Assembly: GCF_004364325.1 (NCBI RefSeq)
Contig: NZ_SOCP01000021.1
Coordinates: 124,001 to 188,000, forward strand
DNA length: 64,000 nucleotides
Reading direction: 5' to 3'
DNA from: Actinophytocola oryzae
Lineage (GTDB): Bacteria > Actinomycetota > Actinomycetes > Mycobacteriales > Pseudonocardiaceae
Part shown: positions 49,808 to 57,970 of the stretch, one piece after another
How positions within the stretch are numbered: position 1 is the stretch's first letter
How the letters are laid out: every line of letters starts with the position of its first letter
Notes under the pieces: generated by a model
Databases searched by the model: none
What the model was told of the DNA's origin: nothing
What the model saw: the letters and a program-made list of their open reading frames with translations, nothing else
Position numbers and translations under genes: made by a program

Positions 49808-50327
49808 CAACGCGGTGCTGATGGACGTCTTCAGGCGCTACCCGGAGACGTCGCGCCCGCTGCTGGACTACCACGAGGTCGTCATGCGCGGCCCGTCGCC
49901 GTTCTCGGTCGCCGAGCGCGAGCTGATCGCGGCGTACGTGTCCGGGCTCAACGCGTGCGGCTACTGCCACGGCGTGCACACGGTGACGGCCGAGGCCTGT
50001 GGTATCGAGGCGGGCGCCGTGCCTGCCGCACTCGCCGACCTCGACACCGCGCCCGTGCCGGAGAAGCTGCGTCCCGTGCTGCGTTACGCCGCCAAGCTGA
50101 CCCGTGCCCCGGCGTCGGTCTCCCGCGCCGACGCCGACGAGGTGCTCGCCGCAGGCTGGGACGAGGATGCCCTGCACTCCGCGGTCATGGTGTGCGCGTT
50201 GTTCAACTTCATGAACCGGATGGTCGAGGGGCACGGGATCAAGGGCGACCCCGACTACTTCGCGACCTCCGGTCATCGGCTCAGGGAGGTGGGCTACGCC
50301 GGCCTCAACCGCTTGCTGGAAGCGTGA
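49782..50327 (+). CDS. Carboxymuconolactone decarboxylase/AhpD-like protein
   Basis: This 181-residue protein belongs to the peroxidase-related branch of the CMD/AhpD superfamily. The redox motif is CGYCHGVHTVTAEACG (CxxC plus His), with FSVAERELIAAYVSGLNACG before it and MVCALFNFMNRMVEG later. Such proteins act as alkylhydroperoxidases or thiol-dependent redox proteins. In this operon it may remove peroxide made by the GMC and FAD enzymes, or carry out a thiol-dependent step. GTG at 49782 follows GGAGGAAAACG. It is the last gene of the six-gene operon and converges on a SARP gene. Confidence 0.83.
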   Translation: MAHLPSLPDNAVLMDVFRRYPETSRPLLDYHEVVMRGPSPFSVAERELIAAYVSGLNACGYCHGVHTVTAEACGIEAGAVPAALADLDTAPVPEKLRPVLRYAAKLTRAPASVSRADADEVLAAGWDEDALHSAVMVCALFNFMNRMVEGHGIKGDPDYFATSGHRLREVGYAGLNRLLEA

Positions 50328-50353
50328 CCGGCGGCCCCCCAGTCGTCACGTGC

Positions 50354-51160
50354 TCAACGGTTGAACACGAAGTTCGGGTCGTCTATCACGGCCTGACCGG
50401 TCAGGATCCCGTGGTGTAGCTGACGAACCCGTGGTGACGGCTCGACCCCCAGCTGGTCGACCATGCTCGACCGCAGCCGCCGGAACGCCTCGAGCGCCTG
50501 GCTCTGTCGGCCCGAGCGGTACAGCGCCACCATGTGCTGCGCGCAGAAGTTCTCCAGCAGCGGATGTCGTGCGCACAGGGTCGCGAGCTCCCCGAGCAGC
50601 TGGTGATGTCGGCCGAGGCGCAGGTCCGCCTCGATCCGCAGGTGGAGGTCCCCGAGGCGGTTCTCCTCGAGCCGCATGGCCTCGATGGTCAGCTGCGGGC
50701 CGGTCGGCACGTCGGAGAGCGCCGGTCCGCGCCACAACCGCAGCGCCTCGCCCAGCGTGCGGGACGCGCGTTCGTGGTCGCCCTCGTTGACCGCCCGGCG
50801 GCCGGCCGTGGACAGCCGGTCGTAGCGGACCGCGTCGACGTCGCTGGGCTCCAGGTTGAGCAGGTAGCCCGCACGCCGCGTGATGAGGACGTCCTTCGAG
50901 GTGACGTTGCCCTCGACGGTACTCAGCGCGTCCTGGAGCTTTCTGCGTAACTTCAGGATGTAGGTGTGTAAGGTCGGCACTCCGCTGCGCGGTGGCCGGT
51001 AGTCCCAGATCTCGTCGGTCAGCGCCGCGAGGGTGACGACGTGGCCGGCGTTGAGGGCGAGCATGGCCAGGAGCTGGCTGGGCTTGCTCGCGGTGGGCAC
51101 GATCGAGACACCGTCTACGGATACCTCCAGTGGACCGAGAACTTTGATCTCAACTCGCAT
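50354..51160 (-). CDS. SARP-family activator, copy 2
   Basis: This 268-residue protein has the same layout as the SARP at 42680-43510: DNA-binding domain with IKVLGPLEVSVDG and VPTLHTYILKLRRKL (about 1-95), then a BTAD domain with YDRLSTAGRRAV, ALRLWRGPALSD and ALYRSGRQSQALEAFR (about 100-250). It likely activates part of the cluster. ATG at 51160 is used, matching the paralogue's start. A hairpin at 51199-51224 lies in its presumed leader. It converges on the redox operon with only 26 bases between stops and no clear terminator. Confidence 0.9.
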   Translation of the reverse strand: MRVEIKVLGPLEVSVDGVSIVPTASKPSQLLAMLALNAGHVVTLAALTDEIWDYRPPRSGVPTLHTYILKLRRKLQDALSTVEGNVTSKDVLITRRAGYLLNLEPSDVDAVRYDRLSTAGRRAVNEGDHERASRTLGEALRLWRGPALSDVPTGPQLTIEAMRLEENRLGDLHLRIEADLRLGRHHQLLGELATLCARHPLLENFCAQHMVALYRSGRQSQALEAFRRLRSSMVDQLGVEPSPRVRQLHHGILTGQAVIDDPNFVFNR

Positions 51161-51198
51161 CACGAAACCTTTTCTTAGTGGTTCGTTGCATGACAGAC

Positions 51199-51224
51199 GC
51201 CCATCCACTGTCGAATGGATGGGC
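51199..51224 (-). promoter_or_regulatory. Hairpin in SARP 2 leader region
   Basis: GCCCATCCA and TGGATGGGC form a 9-bp stem with an eight-base loop, 39-64 bases upstream of the SARP start. It could be an attenuator or operator; it is too far from the HTH gene (stop 51429) to be its obvious terminator. Confidence 0.4.
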
Positions 51225-51428
51225 TTTCGGGTGTGAAGAGGGCGGCGCCTCGGACATTTTCAGGGCGCGCGAATCCCAAGAAAAGCGTGACAGGTCTACG
51301 AGTGAGTGTCAAGGAGTATTAGAGTACACATTGCGTCTGCCTCCACGAATGCTGAGGAATTGTTTTGGGCATGCCGAACGGCCGCTGCACTGGCGGCGGC
51401 CCGGAAATGGCAATGTCGGTGATATTAC

Positions 51429-51626
51429 TTACCTCGGGTCAGGTATCCTCGTCTCGACGACGAGGGCGTAGAGCTCCTCGATGTCGTACTCGGCGCGGCC
51501 GGGGCGGCCGTAGCGGGTGAGCTTGCCCCGGCTCGCCCACTTGCGGACGGTGGCCTCGGTGACCCCGGCCAGCATCGCGGCCAGCTGCGTCGGTACCGTC
51601 CTGCGGCCACGCTGCGTCTGGCTCAT
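51429..51626 (-). CDS. Small MerR/BldC-like HTH DNA-binding protein
   Basis: This 65-residue protein is a single winged helix-turn-helix of the MerR/excisionase (HTH_17) type: PTQLAAMLAGVTEATVRKWA is the HTH, followed by GKLTRYGRPGRAEYDIEEL. Its size and layout recall BldC of Streptomyces and phage excisionases. It could regulate the region or be the remains of a mobile element. The ATG at 51626 overlaps the stop of the upstream Asn-Gly-His repeat protein gene (ATGA), so the pair is co-translated. Confidence 0.75.
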   Translation of the reverse strand: MSQTQRGRRTVPTQLAAMLAGVTEATVRKWASRGKLTRYGRPGRAEYDIEELYALVVETRIPDPR

Positions 51627-52405
51627 TCGTCTTCCTTGTCCTCCGGTGACGGCGCTCCCGTGCCGTTCGCGTGCCCGTTCGTGTGCCCGTTGACCTTGCC
51701 GTTGCGGTGCCCGTTCTGGCGGCCGTTGACGTGCCCGTTCGTGGCCACCGGCCCGCCGTTGCGCTTGCCGCGCAGCGCCAGCCAGTGCTCGGGTGCCCAC
51801 ACGTGGCCCGCCTCGCAGCTGACCTCGTACGGCTCGCCGCCCTCCCAGTGGGCCTCGGCGTAGACGGTCCGGTCGCAGTCGGGGCGCAGGCACGTGCCGA
51901 CTGCCACGCGGAAGCCCGTGTCCGGCCGCATGGCCTCGTTGGCCGCGTCGGTCAGGTCGGTGAGCTCGTCGACGAAGTCCGGCGCCGCCGGGTGCTGGTA
52001 GATCCAGTGCAGGTGGATGGCGAGGAAGCCGACGAGCTTGCGGATGTCCATGCCGTCGGGGGCGAGCACGCCCCGCTCGGCGGTGACCAGGCCGCACCAC
52101 GCGGTCAGCACGCCGAGGATCTCCGAGCGCACCGAGACCACCGCGTCACGCAGCACGATGCCGCGCGGCCGGTGCCCGCTCACCCGTTCCCTCGGCTCGT
52201 TCGGCCGCAGGTCGAGGGCGTGCGCGCACAGCTCGAACAGCGCGGGCAGCTCGATCAGCGTCTCCTCCGCGAGGTCGCGGCAGGCCGGGCAGACACGCAG
52301 GCCGGGGGATAAGAGAGGGGCCTCGCCGGGCTTGTGCCTGCGGCTGAGACAGGTCGGCTGGTCGCCGTACCCGCCCTCGTCCGGCCGGATCGGTTGGCTC
52401 ACCAT
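51623..52405 (-). CDS. Protein with Cys motif and Asn-Gly-His repeat tail, 260 aa
   Basis: I do not recognise the function. The N-terminal part has Cys residues in PTCLSRRHK and VCPACRDLAEE, suggesting a small zinc site, followed by a helical domain (about 50-135). A second Cys/His group occurs in TCLRPDCDRTVYAEAHW and YEVSCEAGHVWAPEHW. The tail is a low-complexity run of NGH-type units with period about six residues (VNG, QNGHRNG, TNGHANG), rich in His and possibly metal-binding. ATG at 52405 is preferred, with GGGGAG seven bases upstream. It is cotranslated with the small HTH protein, a pairing seen in actinobacterial phage- or plasmid-like modules. Confidence 0.68.
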   Translation of the reverse strand: MVSQPIRPDEGGYGDQPTCLSRRHKPGEAPLLSPGLRVCPACRDLAEETLIELPALFELCAHALDLRPNEPRERVSGHRPRGIVLRDAVVSVRSEILGVLTAWCGLVTAERGVLAPDGMDIRKLVGFLAIHLHWIYQHPAAPDFVDELTDLTDAANEAMRPDTGFRVAVGTCLRPDCDRTVYAEAHWEGGEPYEVSCEAGHVWAPEHWLALRGKRNGGPVATNGHVNGRQNGHRNGKVNGHTNGHANGTGAPSPEDKEDE

Positions 52406-52421
52406 GACATCGCTCCCCATC

Positions 52422-53318
52422 TCAGTTGGCGATCCGCACACCCAGTCCGCTGTGGGTGGCGACTTCGTAGATCCGGAACGCGAGGTCCGCGTTGAGCTCG
52501 GGCACGCCGAGCAGCTCGACCAGCACGATGTCGCCGGAGCGCCGGCGGCAGGCGTGCTGACCGGTCAGGAGCTGCGCGAGGTCGCCGGCGATCCGGGGCT
52601 CGGTCAGGTGGGCGCCGACCACGGTGCGGTCGGGATAGTGCTCGAGGAGGCCGAGGTCGTCGACGTAGATCTCGTCGACCTGGTCCACGATCTCGGCAGG
52701 CGTGTCCTCGCCGGTGGCGTTGACCAGCAGGGTGCCGCGCGCGAGCTGGCCGATCCGGACCTCGGCGAGGTCCCGTGCGGCCGAGGGGTGGTTGGGGGCG
52801 ATGACGAGGTTGGCGCCGAACACCACTTCGGCGACCGTGGGCTTGAGGGAGAGCTGGATGCCGGAGAGCTGGAGGTGGTCGACGACCCTGGGGTCGAGCT
52901 CGTCGACGGTCTTGACGCCGCACAGCGCGACGTGGCTGATGTCGGGCACGTGCCTGGCGATCACCTCGAGCTGGGGCTGGAGGTCGCCACCCGGACCGAG
53001 CAGGGCCGTCGTGACGCCGCCCGACACCAGCATCTCGCGGGCCGCGACCGCGGTCAGCGCCGCGACCTGCGCACTGCGCAGGCTCTGTGCCGGCAGTACA
53101 CAGGGTCCGCTGGCGTCCGGGTGGTCGAGCAGGACCAGCTCGGTGCCGTTGCGGCCCGCGCCGCGCCAGGAGATGAGGCGGCCGGGCGAGTCCTGACGGT
53201 GTCCCGCGCGGCCGACGGTGCGCCCGATGAGGTACTCCGCGACCGTCGCGACCGGGTCGACCACCTCGAGCGCCCGCCACACCTCGTGCGAGCGCAGCTG
53301 CAGGACGGTCCCACTCAT
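52422..53318 (-). CDS. Ornithine cyclodeaminase/mu-crystallin-family protein
   Basis: This 298-residue protein has the fold of ornithine cyclodeaminase-like NAD(P) enzymes: an N-terminal domain with substrate-binding Arg candidates (SPGRLISWRGAG), the Rossmann part with TTALLGPGGDLQPQLEVIA, VVFGANLVIAP and RGTLLVNATGEDTPAEI. The usual GxGxxA loop reads GPGGDL. Family members form proline from ornithine, reduce imines, or condense amino acids (SbnB type). It may provide an unusual amino acid or amine for the pathway. The ATG at 53318 follows AGAGGG. It leads a minus-strand unit with the repeat protein and HTH gene. Confidence 0.75.
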   Translation of the reverse strand: MSGTVLQLRSHEVWRALEVVDPVATVAEYLIGRTVGRAGHRQDSPGRLISWRGAGRNGTELVLLDHPDASGPCVLPAQSLRSAQVAALTAVAAREMLVSGGVTTALLGPGGDLQPQLEVIARHVPDISHVALCGVKTVDELDPRVVDHLQLSGIQLSLKPTVAEVVFGANLVIAPNHPSAARDLAEVRIGQLARGTLLVNATGEDTPAEIVDQVDEIYVDDLGLLEHYPDRTVVGAHLTEPRIAGDLAQLLTGQHACRRRSGDIVLVELLGVPELNADLAFRIYEVATHSGLGVRIAN

Positions 53319-53389
53319 CGGAGGTCCCTCTGTTGTGCACGTGCCATGTGCGTAATCTCAAGGATTGCTCTACCGCCTGCTTATTTGAT

Positions 53390-53410
53390 CGCTATCGCCG
53401 GACGATAGCG
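53390..53410. promoter_or_regulatory. Palindromic operator candidate
   Basis: CGCTATCG and CGATAGCG form a perfect 8+8 inverted repeat with a five-base centre, in the region between the divergent cyclodeaminase-like gene and the secreted peptide gene. It is likely a repressor site for one or both. Confidence 0.55.
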
Positions 53411-53520
53411 GTTCCTAAAGCTGCGGAATAGTCGACAGAAGGCAGGCGGCTGTTGAGTTGTTCTCGAGCGGGGTTCCCGCCGAAAAAGAAGTCAGACTCT
53501 TCAGCCTCGGAGGCATTTAA

Positions 53521-53667
53521 ATGTCCGCAGTTCGCAAGGTCGTGCTGTCCGTGTCCGCGCTCTTTCTCGGCCTGTCGGCCCTGTTCCTGGTGACCGGCAC
53601 CGCCACCGCCCAGAATGCGCCGTACACGCTCCAGTGCGATGAGGACTGGCACACCCCGTGCCCCTGA
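53521..53667 (+). CDS. Small secreted peptide, 48 aa with 18-residue mature part
   Basis: This short gene has strong support: GGAGG seven bases before the ATG, good codon bias and a clear signal peptide. The chain begins MSAVRKVVLS, continues with a hydrophobic core and has a likely signal peptidase site after TATA (residue 30). The predicted mature peptide is 18 residues, QNAPYTLQCDEDWHTPCP, with two Cys and three acidic residues. It is not a lanthipeptide-like sequence, as Ser/Thr are few and no modifying lanthionine enzyme is nearby. A disulfide-bonded signal, metal-binding peptide or RiPP-like substrate is possible. A stem-loop follows the stop. Confidence 0.75.
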   Translation: MSAVRKVVLSVSALFLGLSALFLVTGTATAQNAPYTLQCDEDWHTPCP

Positions 53668-53692
53668 TCTCCGCATTTCGCGGAAATGCAAT

Positions 53693-53730
53693 GGCGGCAG
53701 GCGGCTACTCGGGGGAGTTGTCCTGCCGCC
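53693..53730. terminator. Terminator between peptide gene and AfsR-like gene
   Basis: GGCGGCAGG (53693-53701) and CCTGCCGCC (53722-53730) form a 9-bp stem; GCATTTC-type pairing lies just before it. The site sits between two convergent genes. Confidence 0.6.
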
Positions 53731-53741
53731 GGTCGGGCGAA

Positions 53742-56700
53742 TCAGCGAAAGAGGGCATTCCCTCTGTTGCGCTCCAGTTCCTGACGTAGCCGGACGGCTT
53801 CCACGGAGTCGACCGTGCCGAGCAGTTCGATGGCCTGGTCCAGGTCGCCGGCGGCGAGGGTCTCCTCGCCCCGGCCCTGGTGGACGTCGGACCGCAGGAT
53901 CAGTGCCTTGGCCCGCCAGATGGTGGAGCCGAGCTCGGTGAACAGGGACAGGGCCGCCTCGACGTGGTCGGCGCCCGCGGCACCCTGGCCGCGGGCCAGT
54001 GCTATCTCCCCGAGCGCGTGGTGCGCGCTCCCCGCGACCATCCGCTCGCCGACCTGCTGGGCGAGCGACAGCGCGTGCTGCAGCGTGGTCTCGGCGTTGT
54101 CCAGCCGCCCGGAGCGCTGGCGGACGACCCCCAGCCGGAACAACGCGTGCGCCTCGCCGATGCGGTCGCCGATGTCCCGCACGATCAGCAGCACCCGGTT
54201 CAGTGCCCGGTGCGCCTGGTCCACCTGGTTGAGGAACAGGTACAGCTCGGCGAAGCGGTTGAGCACCTGGGCCTCCAGCCGCAGGTAGTTGACCCGCCGA
54301 CAGCACCCGAGAGCGGCCTCCAGCAGCTCCTGCGCGCGGGCGGTGTTCCCCTCGTCGATGTTGACCTTGGCCATGTGCTGCAGGATGTGGGCCTCGCTGA
54401 CCAGGTCGCCGACGGTCCGCATCTTCTCCAGCGCCGTCTCGTACCTGCGCATGGTGTCCGTGCCCTGCCCACGCAGCCGGTCGAGGGTCGCGGAGTTGCG
54501 CAGTGCGAGCCCGTAGCCGTGGTCGTCACCCACCTGCTCGAAGATCTCCAGCGCGGCGGCGTAGCAGCGTTCGGCGTCGGCGATCCTGGTCTGCTGCGAG
54601 TGCATCCCGCCGAGGGAGTACAGCATCGCGGCGCGACCGCGCCGGTTGCCGTCGGCCTCGGCGGTGGCGAGCGCACGCTCGGAGGTCTCGCGCCAGTCGT
54701 CGAAGTGGCCCTTCACCTGGAACAACGTCACCGAGGTCAGCGCGAGGTCCCAGCACGCCTCGGACATGCCGTAGTCGGCAGCCAGGTCGACGGCGGCCAC
54801 GAGCGAGCGGCGTTCGCTCTCCAGCCACTCCATCTGGTCACCCATCAGGTCGATCTCCTCGAGCTGACGTGCGCCGGTCCAGCGGGGCGCGGTGCCGTGG
54901 ATGATCGTGTAGTCGCCGCCGTACTCCTTGCGGTGCGCGTGTTCGGCACGGGAGAGCCAGGCACCGACGAGCCGCTCGACGGTCTCGGCGCGCTCCTCCT
55001 CCGACTCCTCCTCGTGCAGCCGCTCGATGGCGTACACCCGGATCAGGTCGTGCATCCGGTAGCGCAACCCCTCACCCGGGTACTGCACCGTGTCCAACAG
55101 CTGTGCCTCGACGAGGCTCTCCACGATCTCGATGGCGTCGTAGGGGTCGAGGTCGAGCAGCGCGGCGGCCGCCCAGCCGGGGAAGTCGGGCGAGGTGACC
55201 AGCGCGAACCTGCGGAACAGGCGTCGGGCGATGCCGTTGAGGGTCCGGTAGCTCAGGCCGATGTTCGAGCGCAGCACCAGGCCGCGGTAGGACAGCTCGT
55301 CGAGCCTGCGGACCGTGTTGCGCAGCCGCGCGGCCAGCACGTCGATGCGCCAGTGCGGGCGTGAGGCGAGCCGCGCGCCCGCGATCCTGATGGCCAGCGG
55401 GAGCCCGCCGCAGAGGTTGACGAGCTCGTGCGCCGCGTCCGGCTCGGCCTGCAGGCGGGAGGCGCCGACGATCGTGTTGAGCATCTCCATGGACCGGCTC
55501 TCGTCGAACACGTCGATGCCGATCTGGTGGGCGCCGGGCAACCCCGACAGCGGCGCCCTGCTGGTCACGATCATCGCGCAGCCCGGTCCCGCCGGCATCA
55601 GCGGGATGACCTGGTCCTCGTCGGTGGCGCCGTCCAGCACGACGAGCACCTTCTTGTTGGCGACCCTGCTGCGGTAGAGCTCGCCGCGTTCCTCGTCGTC
55701 GTCCGGCACCGTGTTGCCCGCGATGCCCAGCGCGTGCAGGAACCTGGCCAGCACGCCGCGCACCCGGTCCTCGCCGTTGGGCGACTCGAGGTCGCCGTAG
55801 AGGTGTCCGTCGGGGTAGTCGTCACGCAGCTCGTGCGCCGCGCGCAGGGCGAGGGTCGACTTGCCGACGCCACCCTTGCCGGAGATGGAGACGATGCGCA
55901 CGCCGTAGTTGACCGTGTCGCCCGCGGTGTCGTTGCCCAGCGCGCGTTTGATCTCGTCCAGCTGGGACTGTCTGCCGGTGAAGTCGGCGATGCTGGCCGG
56001 GAGCCTGCGTGGCACGACGGACTGCTGCTCGGCGGCCGGGTTCGTCGGCGGCGTGCTGACACCGCTGGAGGCGAGGTCCAGCTCGGGGTCACGGTTGAGG
56101 ATCGCGTTTTCCAGCCGTCGTACGCTCTGCCCCAGCTCGATGCCGAGCTCGTCCATCAGCGTGGCGCGTGCCCGCCTGCACGCCTCCAGCGCCTCGGCCT
56201 GGCGGCCGGAGCGGTACAGCGCGAGCATCAGGTACTCGTAGAGCCGTTCCCGCAGCGGGTGTTCCTTCACCAGTGCGAACAACTCGCCGACGACCTCCTC
56301 GTGGCGGCCGAGCGCGAGGTCGAGGCGGATCCGCTCCATGACCGCGGCCACCCTGGCGTCGTTGAGCTGGGCGGCGCCCCTGCCGAGCAGCTCCGAGTTC
56401 ATGCCGGCCAGTGCCGGACCGCGCCACAGCGACAGCGCGCTTCGCAGTGTGGCGACCGCTTCGGAGATCCGACCCGCCTCGACGTGCGCCCGCGCGGAGG
56501 ACACGAGGCTGGTGAACTGCGCGATGTCCAGGTTGGTCTCGGGGACGTCGAGCAGGTAGCCGGGCGCGCGGGTGCGGATCTGCACCGTGTCACCGGTTCC
56601 GTTGAGCACCCTGCGCAGTCCCGAGACGCAGATCTGGATCTGGGCGCGGGCCGTCGTCGGCGGGGACTCGTCCCAGACGGCGTCTATCAGGTGTTCGATC

Positions 56701-56843
56701 GAGACGACCCGGTTGGCGTTGAGTGCCAACATCGCGAGCACCACGCGCTGCCGTGCGCCGCCCAGGTCCCGCTCTTCACCGTCCACCGTGAGAGTGAGGG
56801 GGCCGAGCAGTCGTAGCGCAAGCACGTATCCGCCCCCACTCAT
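53742..56843 (-). CDS. AfsR-like SARP-NB-ARC-TPR regulator
   Basis: This 1033-residue STAND regulator has four parts: a winged-helix domain (about 1-95, with LALRLLGPLTLTVDG and AQIQICVSGLRRVLNG), a BTAD domain (about 100-245, with ALYRSGRQAEALEACR), an NB-ARC ATPase (about 280-600, P-loop SISGKGGVGKSTLALRA near residue 325, VLVVLDGATDEDQV Walker B, GLPLAIRIAG) and C-terminal TPR repeats (about 700-1033). This is the AfsR layout, which couples ATP-dependent switching to activation of antibiotic genes. ATG at 56843 is used; the frame upstream to 57197 crosses the divergent promoter region. It may be a top-level regulator of the cluster. Confidence 0.9.
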   Translation of the reverse strand: MSGGGYVLALRLLGPLTLTVDGEERDLGGARQRVVLAMLALNANRVVSIEHLIDAVWDESPPTTARAQIQICVSGLRRVLNGTGDTVQIRTRAPGYLLDVPETNLDIAQFTSLVSSARAHVEAGRISEAVATLRSALSLWRGPALAGMNSELLGRGAAQLNDARVAAVMERIRLDLALGRHEEVVGELFALVKEHPLRERLYEYLMLALYRSGRQAEALEACRRARATLMDELGIELGQSVRRLENAILNRDPELDLASSGVSTPPTNPAAEQQSVVPRRLPASIADFTGRQSQLDEIKRALGNDTAGDTVNYGVRIVSISGKGGVGKSTLALRAAHELRDDYPDGHLYGDLESPNGEDRVRGVLARFLHALGIAGNTVPDDDEERGELYRSRVANKKVLVVLDGATDEDQVIPLMPAGPGCAMIVTSRAPLSGLPGAHQIGIDVFDESRSMEMLNTIVGASRLQAEPDAAHELVNLCGGLPLAIRIAGARLASRPHWRIDVLAARLRNTVRRLDELSYRGLVLRSNIGLSYRTLNGIARRLFRRFALVTSPDFPGWAAAALLDLDPYDAIEIVESLVEAQLLDTVQYPGEGLRYRMHDLIRVYAIERLHEEESEEERAETVERLVGAWLSRAEHAHRKEYGGDYTIIHGTAPRWTGARQLEEIDLMGDQMEWLESERRSLVAAVDLAADYGMSEACWDLALTSVTLFQVKGHFDDWRETSERALATAEADGNRRGRAAMLYSLGGMHSQQTRIADAERCYAAALEIFEQVGDDHGYGLALRNSATLDRLRGQGTDTMRRYETALEKMRTVGDLVSEAHILQHMAKVNIDEGNTARAQELLEAALGCCRRVNYLRLEAQVLNRFAELYLFLNQVDQAHRALNRVLLIVRDIGDRIGEAHALFRLGVVRQRSGRLDNAETTLQHALSLAQQVGERMVAGSAHHALGEIALARGQGAAGADHVEAALSLFTELGSTIWRAKALILRSDVHQGRGEETLAAGDLDQAIELLGTVDSVEAVRLRQELERNRGNALFR

Positions 56844-57120
56844 CACCAATACCCTGCCACACCGGCTCGGACGGTTCGAACGCGCGCGGAACCACCTGCC
56901 CCCTGACCAGCCGTCTTGCGAGTCTCTCACACATTTTGACCGCACTGGTACGAATGATTCCCCCATGCGGTTCTGCCCTGGTATAGCGCAAACATGAAGA
57001 TGCGTCTCGAACCGCTGGAGCCGGATCATGGAGACCCGGAGGCCCGACCTCCGACCCGTGGCGCGGGGCTGCTGCCAGGTCAAACGCCTCGGGAAGGGCT
57101 GAGGAGATTGGAAGCTGACA
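56844..57120. promoter_or_regulatory. Divergent region, AfsR-like gene / HxlR gene
   Basis: This 277-base non-coding region separates the AfsR-like and HxlR regulator genes. It is locally AT-richer near 56920-57000. No strong palindrome or clear promoter hexamers were seen; a 61-codon frame starting at 56994 runs into the HxlR gene out of frame and is not believed. Confidence 0.45.
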
Positions 57121-57921
57121 ATGACCGACTCCGCCTGGAAAGTGGTCATGGACGGGGATGGCCTCACGATCACCGGTGACGGTTTTTCACTCACCACAAA
57201 CAGTTCCGATCAGGGCAGCCTTGACACCGTCGTCACCGAGTTGCAGGGCATCGTGCGTGGCACTTATGGACAGTACTGCGGCCTTTCCCGAGCCATCGAG
57301 GTCGTCGGTGAACGGTGGGGGATGCTGGTCGTTCGTGATCTTCTCACGAACCCCAAATCAGCCCTCGAGTTGCACCAGGGACTGCCCGGTGTGCCGCTGA
57401 ACCTGCTCACCATGCGGATCAGGGAAATGGCGTTCTGCGGCGTCCTCGAGAAGTCGGGGACGATCGACGAGGACGGCCACGAGCAGTACCAGCTCACGCG
57501 TTACGGGCGTCGGCTGGAGGACGTGCTGCTCGCGTTCGGCCGCTGGGGTTCCGCCATGCTCGCCGAGCCGAGGCCCGAGGACATCGTCACCGAGGACTCC
57601 CTGATGGTGGCCATGCGGGCGACGTTCCTGCGTGACGCGGCGATCGGCCGGTCGGCCCGCTACGAGCTGCGTTTCGACGAGATCGTGATCCACGTGGTGG
57701 TCGAGGACGGCCACCTCGAGGTCGGTCGCGGACCGCTGGCCGGTGCGCCGGTCATCGAGCCGGGGCACACGATGAAGGACCTGCTCGCGCGGGTCATGAC
57801 GGTCGACGAGGCGATGGCCTCCGGCCAGGTGCACGTGACCGGCGGAGCCGACACGCTGGCGTCGTTCCTGACGATGTTCGCCCTTCCGTACCAACCGGTT
57901 CCGCAGCGCTCCCTCGTCTGA
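57121..57921 (+). CDS. HxlR-family transcriptional regulator
   Basis: This 266-residue protein contains an HxlR-type winged helix (about 45-150): YCGLSRAIEVVGERWGMLVV, DLLTNPKSALELHQGLPGV, and KSGTIDEDGHEQYQLTRYGR. HxlR proteins often sense redox or electrophiles through Cys; C54 in QYCGL is at the usual position. A C-terminal extension (about 165-266, ARYELRFDEIVIHVVVEDGH to MFALP) resembles an SCP2-like ligand-binding domain found in larger members. It may control the two membrane protein genes that follow 49 bases downstream. Confidence 0.85.
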   Translation: MTDSAWKVVMDGDGLTITGDGFSLTTNSSDQGSLDTVVTELQGIVRGTYGQYCGLSRAIEVVGERWGMLVVRDLLTNPKSALELHQGLPGVPLNLLTMRIREMAFCGVLEKSGTIDEDGHEQYQLTRYGRRLEDVLLAFGRWGSAMLAEPRPEDIVTEDSLMVAMRATFLRDAAIGRSARYELRFDEIVIHVVVEDGHLEVGRGPLAGAPVIEPGHTMKDLLARVMTVDEAMASGQVHVTGGADTLASFLTMFALPYQPVPQRSLV

Positions 57922-57970
57922 CCCCCCTTCTGCCATAGTTAGTGGATTTCGTCGACAGCAGGGAGGTTGG

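Noticed and set aside
56994..57179. A 61-codon frame upstream of the HxlR gene
   Set aside because: It overlaps the HxlR start out of frame, has no ribosome binding site and an uninformative Arg/Pro-rich sequence.
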